In this document: positions 48,944-57,795 of the stretch, piece by piece
How the letters are laid out: each line of letters opens with the position of its first letter
Position numbering within the stretch: the first letter of the stretch is position 1
NCBI GenBank assembly: GCA_029262775.1
Contig: JAJCYR010000042.1
Span: forward strand, 1 to 64,000
DNA length: 64,000 bases
From: Bacteroidota bacterium
Lineage (GTDB): Bacteria; Bacteroidota; Rhodothermia; Rhodothermales; UBA10348
Reading direction: 5' to 3'
The notes under the pieces: generated by a model
What the model was told of the DNA's origin: nothing
The model's input: only the letters and a program-made list of their open reading frames with translations
Database searches by the model: none
Made by a program: the position numbers and the translations under genes

Positions 48944-51772
48944 CTACCTCGACAAATACAGATTCCGCATTTCGAAGGGCTTCTTGAACGCCTCGTCGTC
49001 GAAGTCATCGATGAAGGCAATGGCTTCGCCCGTTGATTTCATTTCGGGACCGAGCTCCTTTCGGACTTCCGGAAATTTGTCCCACGAGAAGACAGGCTCC
49101 TTGACGGCGTAGCCCGTCAGCGACGACTCGAGCAGCCCCGCCTCCCGGAACTCGTCGAGTTTACGGCCCAGCATGACCTTCGTGGCAATGTTGGAAATCG
49201 GAATGCCCATGGCTTTCGCAAGAAACGGTACGGTGCGGGAGGCGCGCGGGTTGGCCTCGATCACAAACACGTCCTCGCCTTTTACCACCATCTGCACGTT
49301 TACGAGCCCCAGTACGTCCATACGGAGCGCAATCTGCCGCACGTAGGACCGCACCTTTTCCTGTACCGCATCCGAGAGCGAGTAGGGCGGCACAACGGCC
49401 GTCGAGTCGCCCGAGTGGACACCCGCCGGCTCAATGTGCTGCATGATCCCGGCCACCCACACGTCTTCCCCGTCGCAGATGGCGTCGACATCGAGCTCGA
49501 TTCCGTTTTCCAGAAAAAGGTCGAGCAGGATCACGTTTTTGGGCAGGAGTTTCCAGATCTGCCCCACATATTTTTCCACCTCTTCCTTATTGATGGCAAT
49601 ACGCATGCCCTGACCGCCGAGCACGTAACTCGGGCGTACGAGCAGCGGATAGCCAATCTGTTCGGCCGATTCAATGGCCTCGCGCGGCGTGCGGGCGCGG
49701 CCATAGGGTGGATACGGGATGTTGAGTTCCTTGAGGAGGTCTGAAAACTGCCCCCGATCTTCGGCAAGGTCCATGTTGGCGTAGGACGTCCCAATAATTT
49801 CGACGCCCGAGCCGGCAAATCGGGCGGCCAGTTTGAGCGCCGTCTGCCCCCCGAGCTGCACGATCACGCCCTTCGGCTTTTCGTGCTCAATGATGTCAAG
49901 CACGCGCTCCCAGAAAACCGGCTCAAAATAGAGCTTGTCGGCCACGTCGAAGTCGGTCGATACCGTCTCCGGGTTGCAGTTCACCATGATGGCCTCGAAG
50001 CCCATTTCCTTGGCCGCCAGCACCCCGTGGACACACGAATAATCGAACTCAATTCCCTGCCCGATCCGGTTGGGGCCGCTTCCCAGGATCAGGATTTTTT
50101 CGCGGTCAGAGACGGGGCTCTCCGAGTGCGTCTCGTAGGACGAATAGAAATAGGGCGTCTGCGCTGGGAATTCCCCGGCGCACGTATCGACCAGCAAAAA
50201 AGAGGGTTTCAGGCCGAGCGACAGCCGGTGGGCGCGCACCTCGTCTTCGGCTGCGTCGTCCGCGACGAGCCAGGCAATCTGCACGTCCGAGAACCCGTTC
50301 CGCTTTACGAGGCGCATGAGGTCCACATCGACCTGCGACAACATAAAGCCCGAGAGCCGCTCCTCGATGGCCACGATATCCTGGATCTGGTACAGGAACC
50401 AGGGATCGACACGCGACACGTCGGCCACTTCTTCGACGCTCGCGCCCATGCGGAAGGCATTGCGAATCTGTAGCGTCCGGTCCCAATAGGATTTGCGCAG
50501 GCGGTTCCGGATTTCGAGCCGGCTTGCTTCCTCGCGGTCGGCGCCGAGTCCCGAATACCCGTTTTCAAGGCTCTGCCACGCTTTCTGGAGACTTTCGTTG
50601 AACGTGCGCCCAATGGCCATGACTTCGCCAACGGCCTTCATCTGGGTCGTGAGCTCCTCGTCCACGCCCTCGAATTTCTCGAAGTTGAAGCGCGGTATTT
50701 TGGTGACCACATAGTCAATACTGGGCTCGAAGCAGGCGCTCGTCGTTCCCGTCACCTCGTTGGGCAGCTCGTCGAGCGTGTAGCCAACTGCCAGGCGGGC
50801 GGCGACCTTCGCAATCGGATAACCGGTCGCTTTCGATGCAAGCGCCGAGGAGCGCGACACGCGCGGGTTGATTTCAATGGCAATCATGCGCCCCGTGGCC
50901 GGCTCGAGCGCAAACTGCACATTGCAGCCGCCGGCGAACGTGCCAATGGAGCGCATCATGCGGATGGCCGCGTCGCGCATGATCTGGAACTGCTTGTCGG
51001 TCAGCGTCTGGCTCGGCGCGACGGTCACCGAGTCGCCCGTATGCACGCCCATCGGATCGACGTTCTCGATGGTACATATTATAATGACATTGTCGTTCGC
51101 ATCGCGCAGAAGCTCGAGTTCAAACTCCTTCCAGCCGACCAGACATTCCTCGATCAGCACCTCGTGCACGGGCGAGAGCTCCAGGCCGCGCATGACCTTC
51201 TTGTCGAATTCGCCGGGCGCCCAGACAATGCCGCCCCCACTACCGCCGAGCGTGAACGACGGCCGGATCACAACGGGCAGTCCACCAAGCTCCTGCGTGA
51301 TTTCCTTGGCCTCCAGGAGGCTCTTGGCCACGCGCGATCGGGCCTGGTCCACGCCGATTTTCTCCATCAGGTCGCGAAACTGCTGCCGGTCCTCGGTGAT
51401 GTTGATGGCATCGATATCCACCCCGATCACCTCGACACCCATTTTTTCCCAGTACCCCTTGGCGTGCAGTTCATTGGCCAGATTGAGCGCCGTCTGGCCG
51501 CCCATGGTCGGGAGCACCGCATCGGGCCGCTCAATTTCAACGATTTCCCTGATGGATGCGGGCGTGAGTGCCTGTAGATAGATCTTGTCTGCCGTGACAG
51601 GATCGGTCATGATGGTCGCCGGATTCGAATTGACCAGTACCACCTCGTAGCCCTCGTCACGGAGTGCGCGCGCGGCCTGGCTCCCCGAGTAGTCGAATTC
51701 GCAGGCCTGCCCAATGATGATGGGCCCCGATCCAATGAGCAGTATTTTTTTTATGTCTTCTCTTTTGGGCAT
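48944..51772 (-). CDS. carB: carbamoyl-phosphate synthase large subunit, without allosteric domain
   Basis: Makes carbamoyl phosphate from ammonia (delivered by CarA), bicarbonate and two ATP. Two ATP-grasp halves: [28 protein letters not shown] at the start and [21 protein letters not shown] in the middle (~556). ATP sites include [20 protein letters not shown] and [21 protein letters not shown]. It ends with [20 protein letters not shown] at 942 aa, whereas E. coli-type enzymes have ~130 more residues forming the MGS-like allosteric domain for UMP and ornithine. So allosteric control by those ligands is unlikely. Fourteen bp after carA. Confidence 0.95.
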   Translation of the reverse strand: MPKREDIKKILLIGSGPIIIGQACEFDYSGSQAARALRDEGYEVVLVNSNPATIMTDPVTADKIYLQALTPASIREIVEIERPDAVLPTMGGQTALNLANELHAKGYWEKMGVEVIGVDIDAINITEDRQQFRDLMEKIGVDQARSRVAKSLLEAKEITQELGGLPVVIRPSFTLGGSGGGIVWAPGEFDKKVMRGLELSPVHEVLIEECLVGWKEFELELLRDANDNVIIICTIENVDPMGVHTGDSVTVAPSQTLTDKQFQIMRDAAIRMMRSIGTFAGGCNVQFALEPATGRMIAIEINPRVSRSSALASKATGYPIAKVAARLAVGYTLDELPNEVTGTTSACFEPSIDYVVTKIPRFNFEKFEGVDEELTTQMKAVGEVMAIGRTFNESLQKAWQSLENGYSGLGADREEASRLEIRNRLRKSYWDRTLQIRNAFRMGASVEEVADVSRVDPWFLYQIQDIVAIEERLSGFMLSQVDVDLMRLVKRNGFSDVQIAWLVADDAAEDEVRAHRLSLGLKPSFLLVDTCAGEFPAQTPYFYSSYETHSESPVSDREKILILGSGPNRIGQGIEFDYSCVHGVLAAKEMGFEAIMVNCNPETVSTDFDVADKLYFEPVFWERVLDIIEHEKPKGVIVQLGGQTALKLAARFAGSGVEIIGTSYANMDLAEDRGQFSDLLKELNIPYPPYGRARTPREAIESAEQIGYPLLVRPSYVLGGQGMRIAINKEEVEKYVGQIWKLLPKNVILLDLFLENGIELDVDAICDGEDVWVAGIMQHIEPAGVHSGDSTAVVPPYSLSDAVQEKVRSYVRQIALRMDVLGLVNVQMVVKGEDVFVIEANPRASRTVPFLAKAMGIPISNIATKVMLGRKLDEFREAGLLESSLTGYAVKEPVFSWDKFPEVRKELGPEMKSTGEAIAFIDDFDDEAFKKPFEMRNLYLSR

Positions 51773-51785
51773 ATGGGTCGACGGC

Positions 51786-52910
51786 TCAGATTCGGCTGGG
51801 GTTCATGGACATGGCGGTGACAAATTCGTCGAACAGGTACTGGCTGTCGTGCGGCCCGGGCGATGCCTCAGGGTGGTACTGCACCGAAAACCCGTTGAAG
51901 GCGTGGTAGCGCAGGCCTTCGACCGTGCGGTCGTTCAAATTCACGTGCGTCAGCTCGGCCACGCCCTCCCTGAGGCCCTCCGGGCTCACAGCGAACCCGT
52001 GATTCTGGGTCGATACTTCGACCGCGCCCGTCCGCAGATTCTGCACCGGATGGTTGGCGCCGCGATGGCCCACATGCATCTTGTATACGTCGAGCCCGGC
52101 GGCGAGCGACATCAGCTGATGCCCCAGACAGATCCCGAAAAGAGGAATACCGAGCGTCATGGCGCCCCGTACCATCTCAATCTCGTCCGGCATGGAGCGG
52201 GGGTCTCCAGGACCATTCGAGAAGAAAATCCCATCTGGGCTCCATGTGTTGACAAGCGCCAGGTCGGTGCCCGCCGGAAAGACCTGCACGGTGCACCCGC
52301 GGGTCTTCAGGGAGCGCAGGATGTTGCGCTTCACGCCGTAGTCGTAGACGGCTATTCTCGGGCCATCGGCCTCGCACCAGGAGTAGGCTTCCTTCGTGGT
52401 GACCCGCGAGGCCAGCTCCAGGCCCTCCATCGAGGGCCAGCGGCGCGCCTTTTCAATGAGCGATTCGTTCTCGAGATCGACCGCTGAAATCACGGCGTTC
52501 ATGACCCCCTTCTCCCGGATGTGGAGCACGAGGGCGCGCGTATCGACCCCCGAAATGCCTACGAGTCTGTGCTGGACCATGAAGTCCTCCAGAGACCCGT
52601 CGGCCAGGGCGTTGGAGTAGCGCCGCGAGAAGGCCCGCACGACGAGGCCTGCCACCATGGGCTCGTCGGCCTCCATGTCCACGTCGGCCGTGCCGTAGTT
52701 GCCGATGTGCGGATAGGTCATCATCATGATCTGCCCGTGGTAGGACGGGTCGGTGAAAATTTCCTGGTACCCGGTCATCGCGGTATTGAAGCAGAGCTCG
52801 CCACCGGTTTCCCCGCGGTACCCGACGGCTTCGCCCTCGACGACGAGGCCGTCCTCCAGGGCCAGTTTGCAGGGTTGAAACATGTCCGTGGGAAGGTTTT
52901 GCTGAATCAT
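51786..52910 (-). CDS. carA: carbamoyl-phosphate synthase small subunit
   Basis: Glutamine amidotransferase subunit, 374 aa. N-terminal CPSase domain ([56 protein letters not shown]). Class I GATase domain with the catalytic triad Cys in [17 protein letters not shown], and His/Glu in [21 protein letters not shown] 52910 was chosen; an upstream open frame has no similarity. Its leader carries a terminator-like hairpin, described separately. Confidence 0.95.
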   Translation of the reverse strand: MIQQNLPTDMFQPCKLALEDGLVVEGEAVGYRGETGGELCFNTAMTGYQEIFTDPSYHGQIMMMTYPHIGNYGTADVDMEADEPMVAGLVVRAFSRRYSNALADGSLEDFMVQHRLVGISGVDTRALVLHIREKGVMNAVISAVDLENESLIEKARRWPSMEGLELASRVTTKEAYSWCEADGPRIAVYDYGVKRNILRSLKTRGCTVQVFPAGTDLALVNTWSPDGIFFSNGPGDPRSMPDEIEMVRGAMTLGIPLFGICLGHQLMSLAAGLDVYKMHVGHRGANHPVQNLRTGAVEVSTQNHGFAVSPEGLREGVAELTHVNLNDRTVEGLRYHAFNGFSVQYHPEASPGPHDSQYLFDEFVTAMSMNPSRI

Positions 52911-52928
52911 GGGATTACGTGTGGCTGC

Positions 52929-52958
52929 AAAAAAAAACCTCCCCGTAACCGGGAAGGT
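52929..52958 (-). terminator. terminator-type hairpin in the carA leader (possible attenuator)
   Basis: On the minus strand ACCTTCCCG-GTTA-CGGGGAGGT forms a 9-bp stem (one G-T pair), followed at once by nine T residues, ending 18 bp before the carA ATG. No minus-strand gene lies upstream that needs this terminator, since tonB diverges. So it is positioned to stop carAB transcription in the leader. I could not define an antiterminator by eye. Confidence 0.7.
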
Positions 52959-52963
52959 CGTCA

Positions 52964-53002
52964 CTATGGCGTCCAGAAAGAGGGCGTGGCGGCAAGGCGC
53001 AT
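52964..53002 (-). other. possible 12-residue leader peptide of carAB
   Basis: MRLAATPSFWTP followed by a TAG five bases before the terminator hairpin. Translation through this frame would influence folding of the hairpin. No clear Shine-Dalgarno precedes it, so this is only a candidate. Confidence 0.3.
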
Positions 53003-53128
53003 GGGGCGTTTTTGTTTCGGATAAAATACGGCTTCGGTCGCTCGCGGACAAGTCACCGCGCCGATCGCCGCCGTGGCAAAAGGCGTCCCCACCGAACCCG
53101 CTACGCACCATGACGTTAACAGGCCATT

Positions 53129-53815
53129 GTGGATAATTTCGATCAAAATAGCCAGCGCCTGAGGCGCTACCCTGGGCATATCATGGTCGGGCTTGCGGCC
53201 GCATTGCTGCTCGCGAACCTTGTAGTCCGGTTCTGGCCCAACCACTGGGGCGGCAACGATCCGCGGCTTTTCGACATGTCGGCGCGCGAGGAAATCCAGC
53301 TGGAGGAAATCCAGCAGACCATGCAGGAAAAGCGGCGCCCTCCACCGCCGAGGCCCATTGTGCCCGTCATCATCCCCAACGACGACGAGCTCGAAATCGT
53401 GGAGCTCGACCTGGACAACAACATGCTGGCTGTCGAGGACCCGGGAACGGACAAGGAGATCAAAGACGGCGCCGACGAGAGAGATCAGTCGAGTGCGCGC
53501 GCCGATCGGGGCCCCCAGCCCCGCCGCATCGTGGAGCCCACCTATCCCCGCGCGGCCGACCGCCGCAATATCCGGGCGGAGATCGTGCTGCGTGTACTGG
53601 TCAACAGCCGCGGCCGGGTCGATAACGTGGAGATCGCCGAGCGGTGGCTGCTCGAAAAAGATACAGCGCGGCGCATTGAGGCCGTCAGCGAAGTGGGCTA
53701 CGGCATTGAAGAAGCGGCCGTGGAAACGGCCCGACAGTGGATGTTCTCCCCGGCGCGCGAAAACGGCGAGCTGGTTACGAGTTATACTACCATCGCCATC
53801 CGCTTCGGCGTGTGA
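53129..53815 (+). CDS. TonB-like energy-transducer protein
   Basis: 228 aa, one N-terminal membrane helix (GHIMVGLAAALLLANLVVRFW), a periplasmic linker with proline stretch KRRPPPPRPIVPVIIP, an acidic segment, and a C-terminal TonB domain: RIVEPTYPRAADRRNIRAEI VLRVLVNSRGRVDNVEIAER, then ETARQWMFSPARENGELVTS. TonB proteins couple the proton-motive force to outer-membrane receptors. No ExbB/ExbD or receptor is adjacent. The start is GTG (53129). Divergent from carA. Confidence 0.85.
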   Translation: MDNFDQNSQRLRRYPGHIMVGLAAALLLANLVVRFWPNHWGGNDPRLFDMSAREEIQLEEIQQTMQEKRRPPPPRPIVPVIIPNDDELEIVELDLDNNMLAVEDPGTDKEIKDGADERDQSSARADRGPQPRRIVEPTYPRAADRRNIRAEIVLRVLVNSRGRVDNVEIAERWLLEKDTARRIEAVSEVGYGIEEAAVETARQWMFSPARENGELVTSYTTIAIRFGV

Positions 53816-53822
53816 CCGAGGA

Positions 53823-53854
53823 GCTGCCCTGCTGCCCTGCCGCCCTGCTGCCCT
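53823..53854. repeat. four 8-bp tandem repeats (GCTGCCCT)
   Basis: GCTGCCCT, GCTGCCCT, GCCGCCCT, GCTGCCCT, directly after the stop of the TonB-like gene and followed by GAAATTTTTT. A microsatellite-like tract; it might help form a weak terminator but no good stem is visible. Confidence 0.6.
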
Positions 53855-53962
53855 GAAATTTTTTCGCGCGCCGTGTAACGCTGTTAAGGCACGCGTCACT
53901 GAACGGGACAAGACCACCAGTTGGTCATCTCGAGACAAGACATTCATCAGCAAGAGGATACC

Positions 53963-54379
53963 ATGAAGACAATTTTTTCACTGATGCTTGCCGCATTCCT
54001 GTTCGTCGGGTTTACGTCTGAAAAGACGAGCCAGGTAACAGTCAAGGGCAAGCTCATTGACACCAAGTGTTACGGCATGATGCATGAGAATCACACCAAT
54101 GACCACATGGTCAAAAAGGGTGACAAGATGATGAAAATGCCGAGCTGCGCCACAGCCTGCGCATCGATGGGCATTCCTGCCGGCGTTCTGGAAGGCGGCA
54201 AGAAGGACGGTAACGTTCACGTCGTAATTGCACCCGCCGGCGTATTCGCAGAGCACATGGACAAGGAAGTTCGCATCACTGGCGAAGCACCTTATGCAGG
54301 TGCCATCATGCCCGGCAAAGTCGAAGTCAAAAACGACAAGGGCAAGTGGGTAGAAGTTGATGTTGCCACAATGATGTAA
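53963..54379 (+). CDS. secreted Cys/His/Met-rich protein, paralogue A
   Basis: 138-aa protein with a signal peptide (KTIFSLMLAAFLFVGFTSE). Mature part: KLIDTKCYGMMHENHTNDHM with Cys36, His41, His44, His48, then MPSCATACASMGIPAGVLEG with Cys62 and Cys66, and HVVIAPAGVFAEHMDKEVRI, GKVEVKNDKGKWVEVD. Clustered Cys, His and Met suggest metal binding (copper or heme). It is paralogous to the next gene. No characterised family recognised. Shine-Dalgarno AAGAGGA precedes the ATG. First gene of a probable three-gene copper-related operon. Confidence 0.7.
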   Translation: MKTIFSLMLAAFLFVGFTSEKTSQVTVKGKLIDTKCYGMMHENHTNDHMVKKGDKMMKMPSCATACASMGIPAGVLEGGKKDGNVHVVIAPAGVFAEHMDKEVRITGEAPYAGAIMPGKVEVKNDKGKWVEVDVATMM

Positions 54380-54381
54380 GC

Positions 54382-54867
54382 GTGAGCAATTTAAACGCTT
54401 CTTTGGCCCAGGCGCAGTCGGGTTCCGTACAGAACTACGGGTTTATGCTCGGCTGCGCCCTTCTGGGCCTTTTTCTATTTTCGGGCTGCCAGTCAGGCGG
54501 TCCATCTCCCGCTGAGGAGCCTGCCCCCGTGTACGAGCAGGGGCAATCCATCAGCATGGAAGGAATACTGATTGACACCCGCTGCTACCCGCTCAACATG
54601 GATATCAACCGCGGCATGGACCACGAACGCCCGGAAGGGTTCGTCAAGGCCTGCGCCACGGCCTGCGCCATGCAGGGTTTTCCGGTCGCCATCCTGCGCG
54701 GTGGCGAGCCTGACGGCGAAGTCTGGGTGCTCATGACGGTGCCCGCCGTCCTGGCCGACTACATGGCCGAGCAGATCCGCGTCCAGGGAACGGTCCGGTC
54801 TACCGGCGTGCTCATACCCGAGCGGGTTGAAACGTTATCCGAAGGAGAATGGCTTACCGTCCTGTAA
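54382..54867 (+). CDS. secreted Cys/His-containing lipoprotein, paralogue B
   Basis: 161 aa from a GTG start two bases after gene A's stop. Signal FMLGCALLGLFLFSGC with lipobox FSGC, so probably a lipoprotein. The core repeats gene A's pattern: GILIDTRCYPLNMDINRGMD HERP (Cys68, His81), CATACAMQGFPVAILRGGEP (Cys91, Cys95), then VWVLMTVPAVLADYMAEQIR and GVLIPERVETLSEGEWLTV. The LIDT-Cys ... CATACA ... GG-x-x-DG spacing is shared, but the His/Met content is lower. The stop overlaps the next start (TAATG). Confidence 0.7.
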   Translation: MSNLNASLAQAQSGSVQNYGFMLGCALLGLFLFSGCQSGGPSPAEEPAPVYEQGQSISMEGILIDTRCYPLNMDINRGMDHERPEGFVKACATACAMQGFPVAILRGGEPDGEVWVLMTVPAVLADYMAEQIRVQGTVRSTGVLIPERVETLSEGEWLTVL

Positions 54868-55703
54868 TGAATTCCTACCGGTCTCTGACCCTGCTCGCCG
54901 CACTCGTTCTTTTCGCTGGATGCGGCGCATCGACAGAAACCGACTCGTTGCGCCCATCTGAACCATCGGAAGGGGGCTCGGCGTCTACACAGGCCGCGCC
55001 GGCCGATACGTTCCATTTTGACGCCTTCGCCCGCGTTCGAAGCATTACCCCGAGCGGATCCCATGCCGTGCTGGAGCATGGCAATATTGAGGGCTTCATG
55101 GATGCCATGACCATGCCCTTCGAACTCGATCGCCCGGAGCTCGCCGAAGAGGTTTCGCCCGGCGACTCCGTACATTTCGACATCCGCGTCGTCGGAAATG
55201 TCGTGAAAATCATCGATTTCACGCCGGCCGATGCCTACGAGCCCACAACGTCGGACGCATCGGGCACGGGCGGCGCGCGGAAGGGTCTCGGCCAGGCCAT
55301 CCCATTTGAACTCACCGCGCTCGACGGCACCACGCTCTCGCTTGGGGACCTCGCTGGCAAGGTGGTTGTACTCAACTTCTGGGCCACCTGGTGCGGGCCC
55401 TGCCGCGAGGAAATCCCTGAATTCAACCGTCTCCAGGCCGAATATGGTGCCCGGGGCGTCCAGTTCGTGGGCGTAGCGCTCGACGAGGAAGGGCAGTCGA
55501 TTGTGGAGCCGTTCGCCGAAGAGCTGTCCATTGCCTACCCGACGCTGCTCGACGACGGCAAGGTGTCCGAAGCCTACAAGGGGCACTATGTGGTGCCGAC
55601 GACCTATCTGATTGACCGTGAAGGTGTCATTCGCCGGCGCTACATCGGGGCCGTCACGTTCGAGACCATGATTCCCATTCTCGACGAACTGACAGCGGGT
55701 TGA
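54867..55703 (+). CDS. CusF-like copper-binding domain fused to TlpA-type thioredoxin, lipoprotein
   Basis: 278 aa, lipobox LFAGC (Cys19). Residues ~48-118 are a CusF/copper-binding beta barrel: [40 protein letters not shown] (the MxM ligand pair with MDAMTMPF), [20 protein letters not shown]. Residues ~140-278 are a TlpA/ResA thioredoxin domain: [20 protein letters not shown] (Cys176, Cys179), [20 protein letters not shown] with cis-Pro. Such a protein could reduce disulfides of, or deliver copper to, respiratory or copper proteins outside the cytoplasm. It supports a copper role for the two preceding paralogues. Confidence 0.85.
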   Translation: MNSYRSLTLLAALVLFAGCGASTETDSLRPSEPSEGGSASTQAAPADTFHFDAFARVRSITPSGSHAVLEHGNIEGFMDAMTMPFELDRPELAEEVSPGDSVHFDIRVVGNVVKIIDFTPADAYEPTTSDASGTGGARKGLGQAIPFELTALDGTTLSLGDLAGKVVVLNFWATWCGPCREEIPEFNRLQAEYGARGVQFVGVALDEEGQSIVEPFAEELSIAYPTLLDDGKVSEAYKGHYVVPTTYLIDREGVIRRRYIGAVTFETMIPILDELTAG

Positions 55704-55727
55704 AAAGGCCTGCGGCCTGTTGCCCGT

Positions 55728-56999
55728 CTACTGGATACTGAAGCGCGTGAACCCCTGACTCCCGCGCGTAAACCAGCGCACAACATAATTTCCAACGGGC
55801 AGGTCCGATACATCCCAGATTTCAGCGTCCGACACGCGCCCGCGACGGAGGGTCTCATTCCCTCTTCCCAGGATGCTGATGAATGCCCGGGCGCGCTCGG
55901 GCAGCAGCAGAACCAGCTTTTTCTCGGCCTCAAGCGGAATCACGTCCAGGGCTGTGGATGCGTCTGCGATGGCCGCGCGCCACGGCGCGTCGTCCGTGCG
56001 CCAGGGTGCAATGGACGAGCGCGTTAAGACATCTGGATTGGTATAGGCTCCCCTGAGGGCCGCCACGCGGATGTCCCGGATCTGATCGTCGGCCCACATG
56101 GAGTACCACGCCCAGCGCTCGCCGCGCGCGCGCATGGCTGTTGGATCGGGCAGCCGGTCCGTCTCGGTCACGGCAAAAGGTTTTGCGGTGCCGAACGTCC
56201 GCCGGAGATCGGCCCACGCCCGGTAGGTCCTGGCATCGGCTCCGTAGAGATCTACACCAATCACATCCACCACATCGTGACCCGGATACCAACCGGAATC
56301 CCGGTGCGTATAGACCCAGATCAGGTGGTCGAGTCCGTGATGTACGGTCAGCCGGTCGTACATGAGCCGCCACAGCGCGCGGTACATATCCGGGCCACCC
56401 TTCCCCCACCAGAACCACCCACCCCAGCCCTCATGCAGGGGCCGCCAGAATACGGGTACGCCCGCGTCGCGAAACGTATGTAGCTGAACGGCTATGGCAT
56501 CGATGTCCCGCATCAGGGCAGCCCGCTCCGCCGATTCCGGCTCCTCGACCGCCGCCCGCACATCGAACGAGGAGGCATCGGTATAGAATCCGCGCCACCA
56601 TTCGCGACCACCGTCATTGTAGAGGAACATGGGAGCATTCCAGTGCCAGGACAGCGATACGAACGCATCGTCGCCCGCCCATCGAATCCAGGATTCCACC
56701 TGTCCCCACGGCCGCGAGCCGTGCTCCAGGCGCGAGGGAGAGTAGTCCATGAGGTCAAAACTGCCCATCGCCGGCTCCCGGTCCGTAACCAGACTCACAT
56801 AGATGATATCGTCCAGGTCCTGCTGGGCCATGAGCACCTCCGAACGCGTGGTGTCGGTTACCAGGCGGAACGCACGTTCGGCCGCCGGGTGCGGATCAGG
56901 GTGTGACAGCGCCCATTCCTGCCTATCGGATGCCGGTAGCCCCACCTGGGCGCTGGCGGGCAGACCGAGTTGAAGCACAGCGAGCACGACGAGCAACAT
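55728..56999 (-). CDS. glycoside hydrolase family 26 beta-mannanase-like
   Basis: 423 aa, secreted (LLVVLAVLQLGLPASAQ). GH26 TIM barrel: VESWIRWAGDDAFVSLSWHW, NAPMF, VFWRPLHEGWGGWFWWGKGG with acid/base Glu190, HHGLDHLIWVYTHRDSGWYPG, GVDLYG, and AVTETDRLPDP with nucleophile Glu279. Likely substrate beta-1,4-mannan. The last ~70 residues (AEIWDVSDLPVGNYVVRWFT, RGSQGFTRFSIQ) resemble a type IX secretion sorting domain (SxLpxGxYxVR.......kf), which would send it to the surface. Convergent with the copper operon; no PUL genes around it. Confidence 0.82.
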   Translation of the reverse strand: MLLVVLAVLQLGLPASAQVGLPASDRQEWALSHPDPHPAAERAFRLVTDTTRSEVLMAQQDLDDIIYVSLVTDREPAMGSFDLMDYSPSRLEHGSRPWGQVESWIRWAGDDAFVSLSWHWNAPMFLYNDGGREWWRGFYTDASSFDVRAAVEEPESAERAALMRDIDAIAVQLHTFRDAGVPVFWRPLHEGWGGWFWWGKGGPDMYRALWRLMYDRLTVHHGLDHLIWVYTHRDSGWYPGHDVVDVIGVDLYGADARTYRAWADLRRTFGTAKPFAVTETDRLPDPTAMRARGERWAWYSMWADDQIRDIRVAALRGAYTNPDVLTRSSIAPWRTDDAPWRAAIADASTALDVIPLEAEKKLVLLLPERARAFISILGRGNETLRRGRVSDAEIWDVSDLPVGNYVVRWFTRGSQGFTRFSIQ

Positions 57000-57069
57000 G
57001 TGGAAATCAGGAGGCTGGAAAGATGAATCGGCGGAAATATCGTATCCTCTCTACCCGAAACTGCCACCA

Positions 57070-57660
57070 ATGGTTGCGATGACTGACGTCAGACTGCGCC
57101 CCCGGTTCGAATTTGTCACGCCCGTCGAGCCAAACGACGTGCTGAGACGCCTCCAGCGGGTGCTGGGCGGCGGCACGGGTACCCGCCAGGCACCTGGCGG
57201 CGCGTGCACCGCCACCGGCCGCGTATTCGCGTCGTCTGCGGTCCTGAAAATCCCGAGCGACCAGGTTCATTTCTGGTCTCCCCAACTGGAGATTTCGGTC
57301 GATCCCCACCTGCCCGAAGGCTCCGTGGTGCGTGGACTTTTTGGGCCGCGCCCGGCCATCTGGAGCCTGTTTGTAGCGCTCTATGTGGGCATTGCCTTCG
57401 CGGGTGGCATGGGTGTCATTTACGGCTATGCCCAGTGGAGTCTGGGGGCCGCGGGGCACGCTCTATGGAGCGGCCCCGCGGCCCTTGCAGCCTCCCTGCT
57501 GGTCTATCTGGTCGCGCGACACGGTCGCCAACTGGGCATGCAGCAGATGCGGCAACTCAGAGCGGCGCTGGACGAGGCGCTCGCTGGCGACGACATACCC
57601 GCGGAAGGGGTACACCATCTGCGCCCTCGGGAAGATTCGAACTTCCGACACCCGGTTTAG
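57070..57660 (+). CDS. conserved hypothetical membrane protein
   Basis: 196 aa with two adjacent membrane helices (IWSLFVALYVGIAFAGGMGV, GPAALAASLLVYLVARHG) near the C-terminal half, and a soluble N-terminal half (RPRFEFVTPVEPNDVLRRLQ, SSAVLKIPSDQVHFWSPQLE, VVRGLFGPRPAIW). I know similar unnamed proteins from Bacteroidota-type genomes but no function. ATG at 57070 or 57079. The last ~13 codons overlap the tRNA-Arg gene on the opposite strand, so the real stop or expression of this end is questionable. Confidence 0.65.
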   Translation: MVAMTDVRLRPRFEFVTPVEPNDVLRRLQRVLGGGTGTRQAPGGACTATGRVFASSAVLKIPSDQVHFWSPQLEISVDPHLPEGSVVRGLFGPRPAIWSLFVALYVGIAFAGGMGVIYGYAQWSLGAAGHALWSGPAALAASLLVYLVARHGRQLGMQQMRQLRAALDEALAGDDIPAEGVHHLRPREDSNFRHPV

Positions 57661-57694
57661 GAAACCGGTGCTCTATCCCCTGAGCTACGAGGGC
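57622..57694 (-). tRNA. tRNA-Arg (anticodon CCT)
   Basis: Cloverleaf reads cleanly on the minus strand: acceptor GCCCTCG/CGAGGGC, D arm GCTC-AGGGGATA-GAGC, anticodon stem CCGGT/ACCGG with loop TTCCTAA (anticodon CCT), T arm GGAAG-TTCGAAT-CTTCC, discriminator G. No CCA is encoded. It reads AGG codons. Its 5' part faces the aminotransferase gene; its body overlaps the end of the membrane protein gene in antisense. Confidence 0.97.
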
Positions 57695-57795
57695 GTTTTC
57701 CCGGCCGAGCAGGCACCCGGCACCCGGCCACGCTGCGCCGGGCTCCAGTTTCCTGGCTCGGGGCGTAAAATACACCATCAGAAATCAATGAACGC

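Noticed and set aside
55704..55727. bidirectional terminator between the copper operon and the mannanase
   Set aside because: AGGCC-TGC-GGCCT is only a 5-bp stem without T-rich flanks; too weak to call.
57622..57694. att site or integrated element at tRNA-Arg
   Set aside because: No integrase and no direct repeat of the tRNA 3' end could be found in the window.
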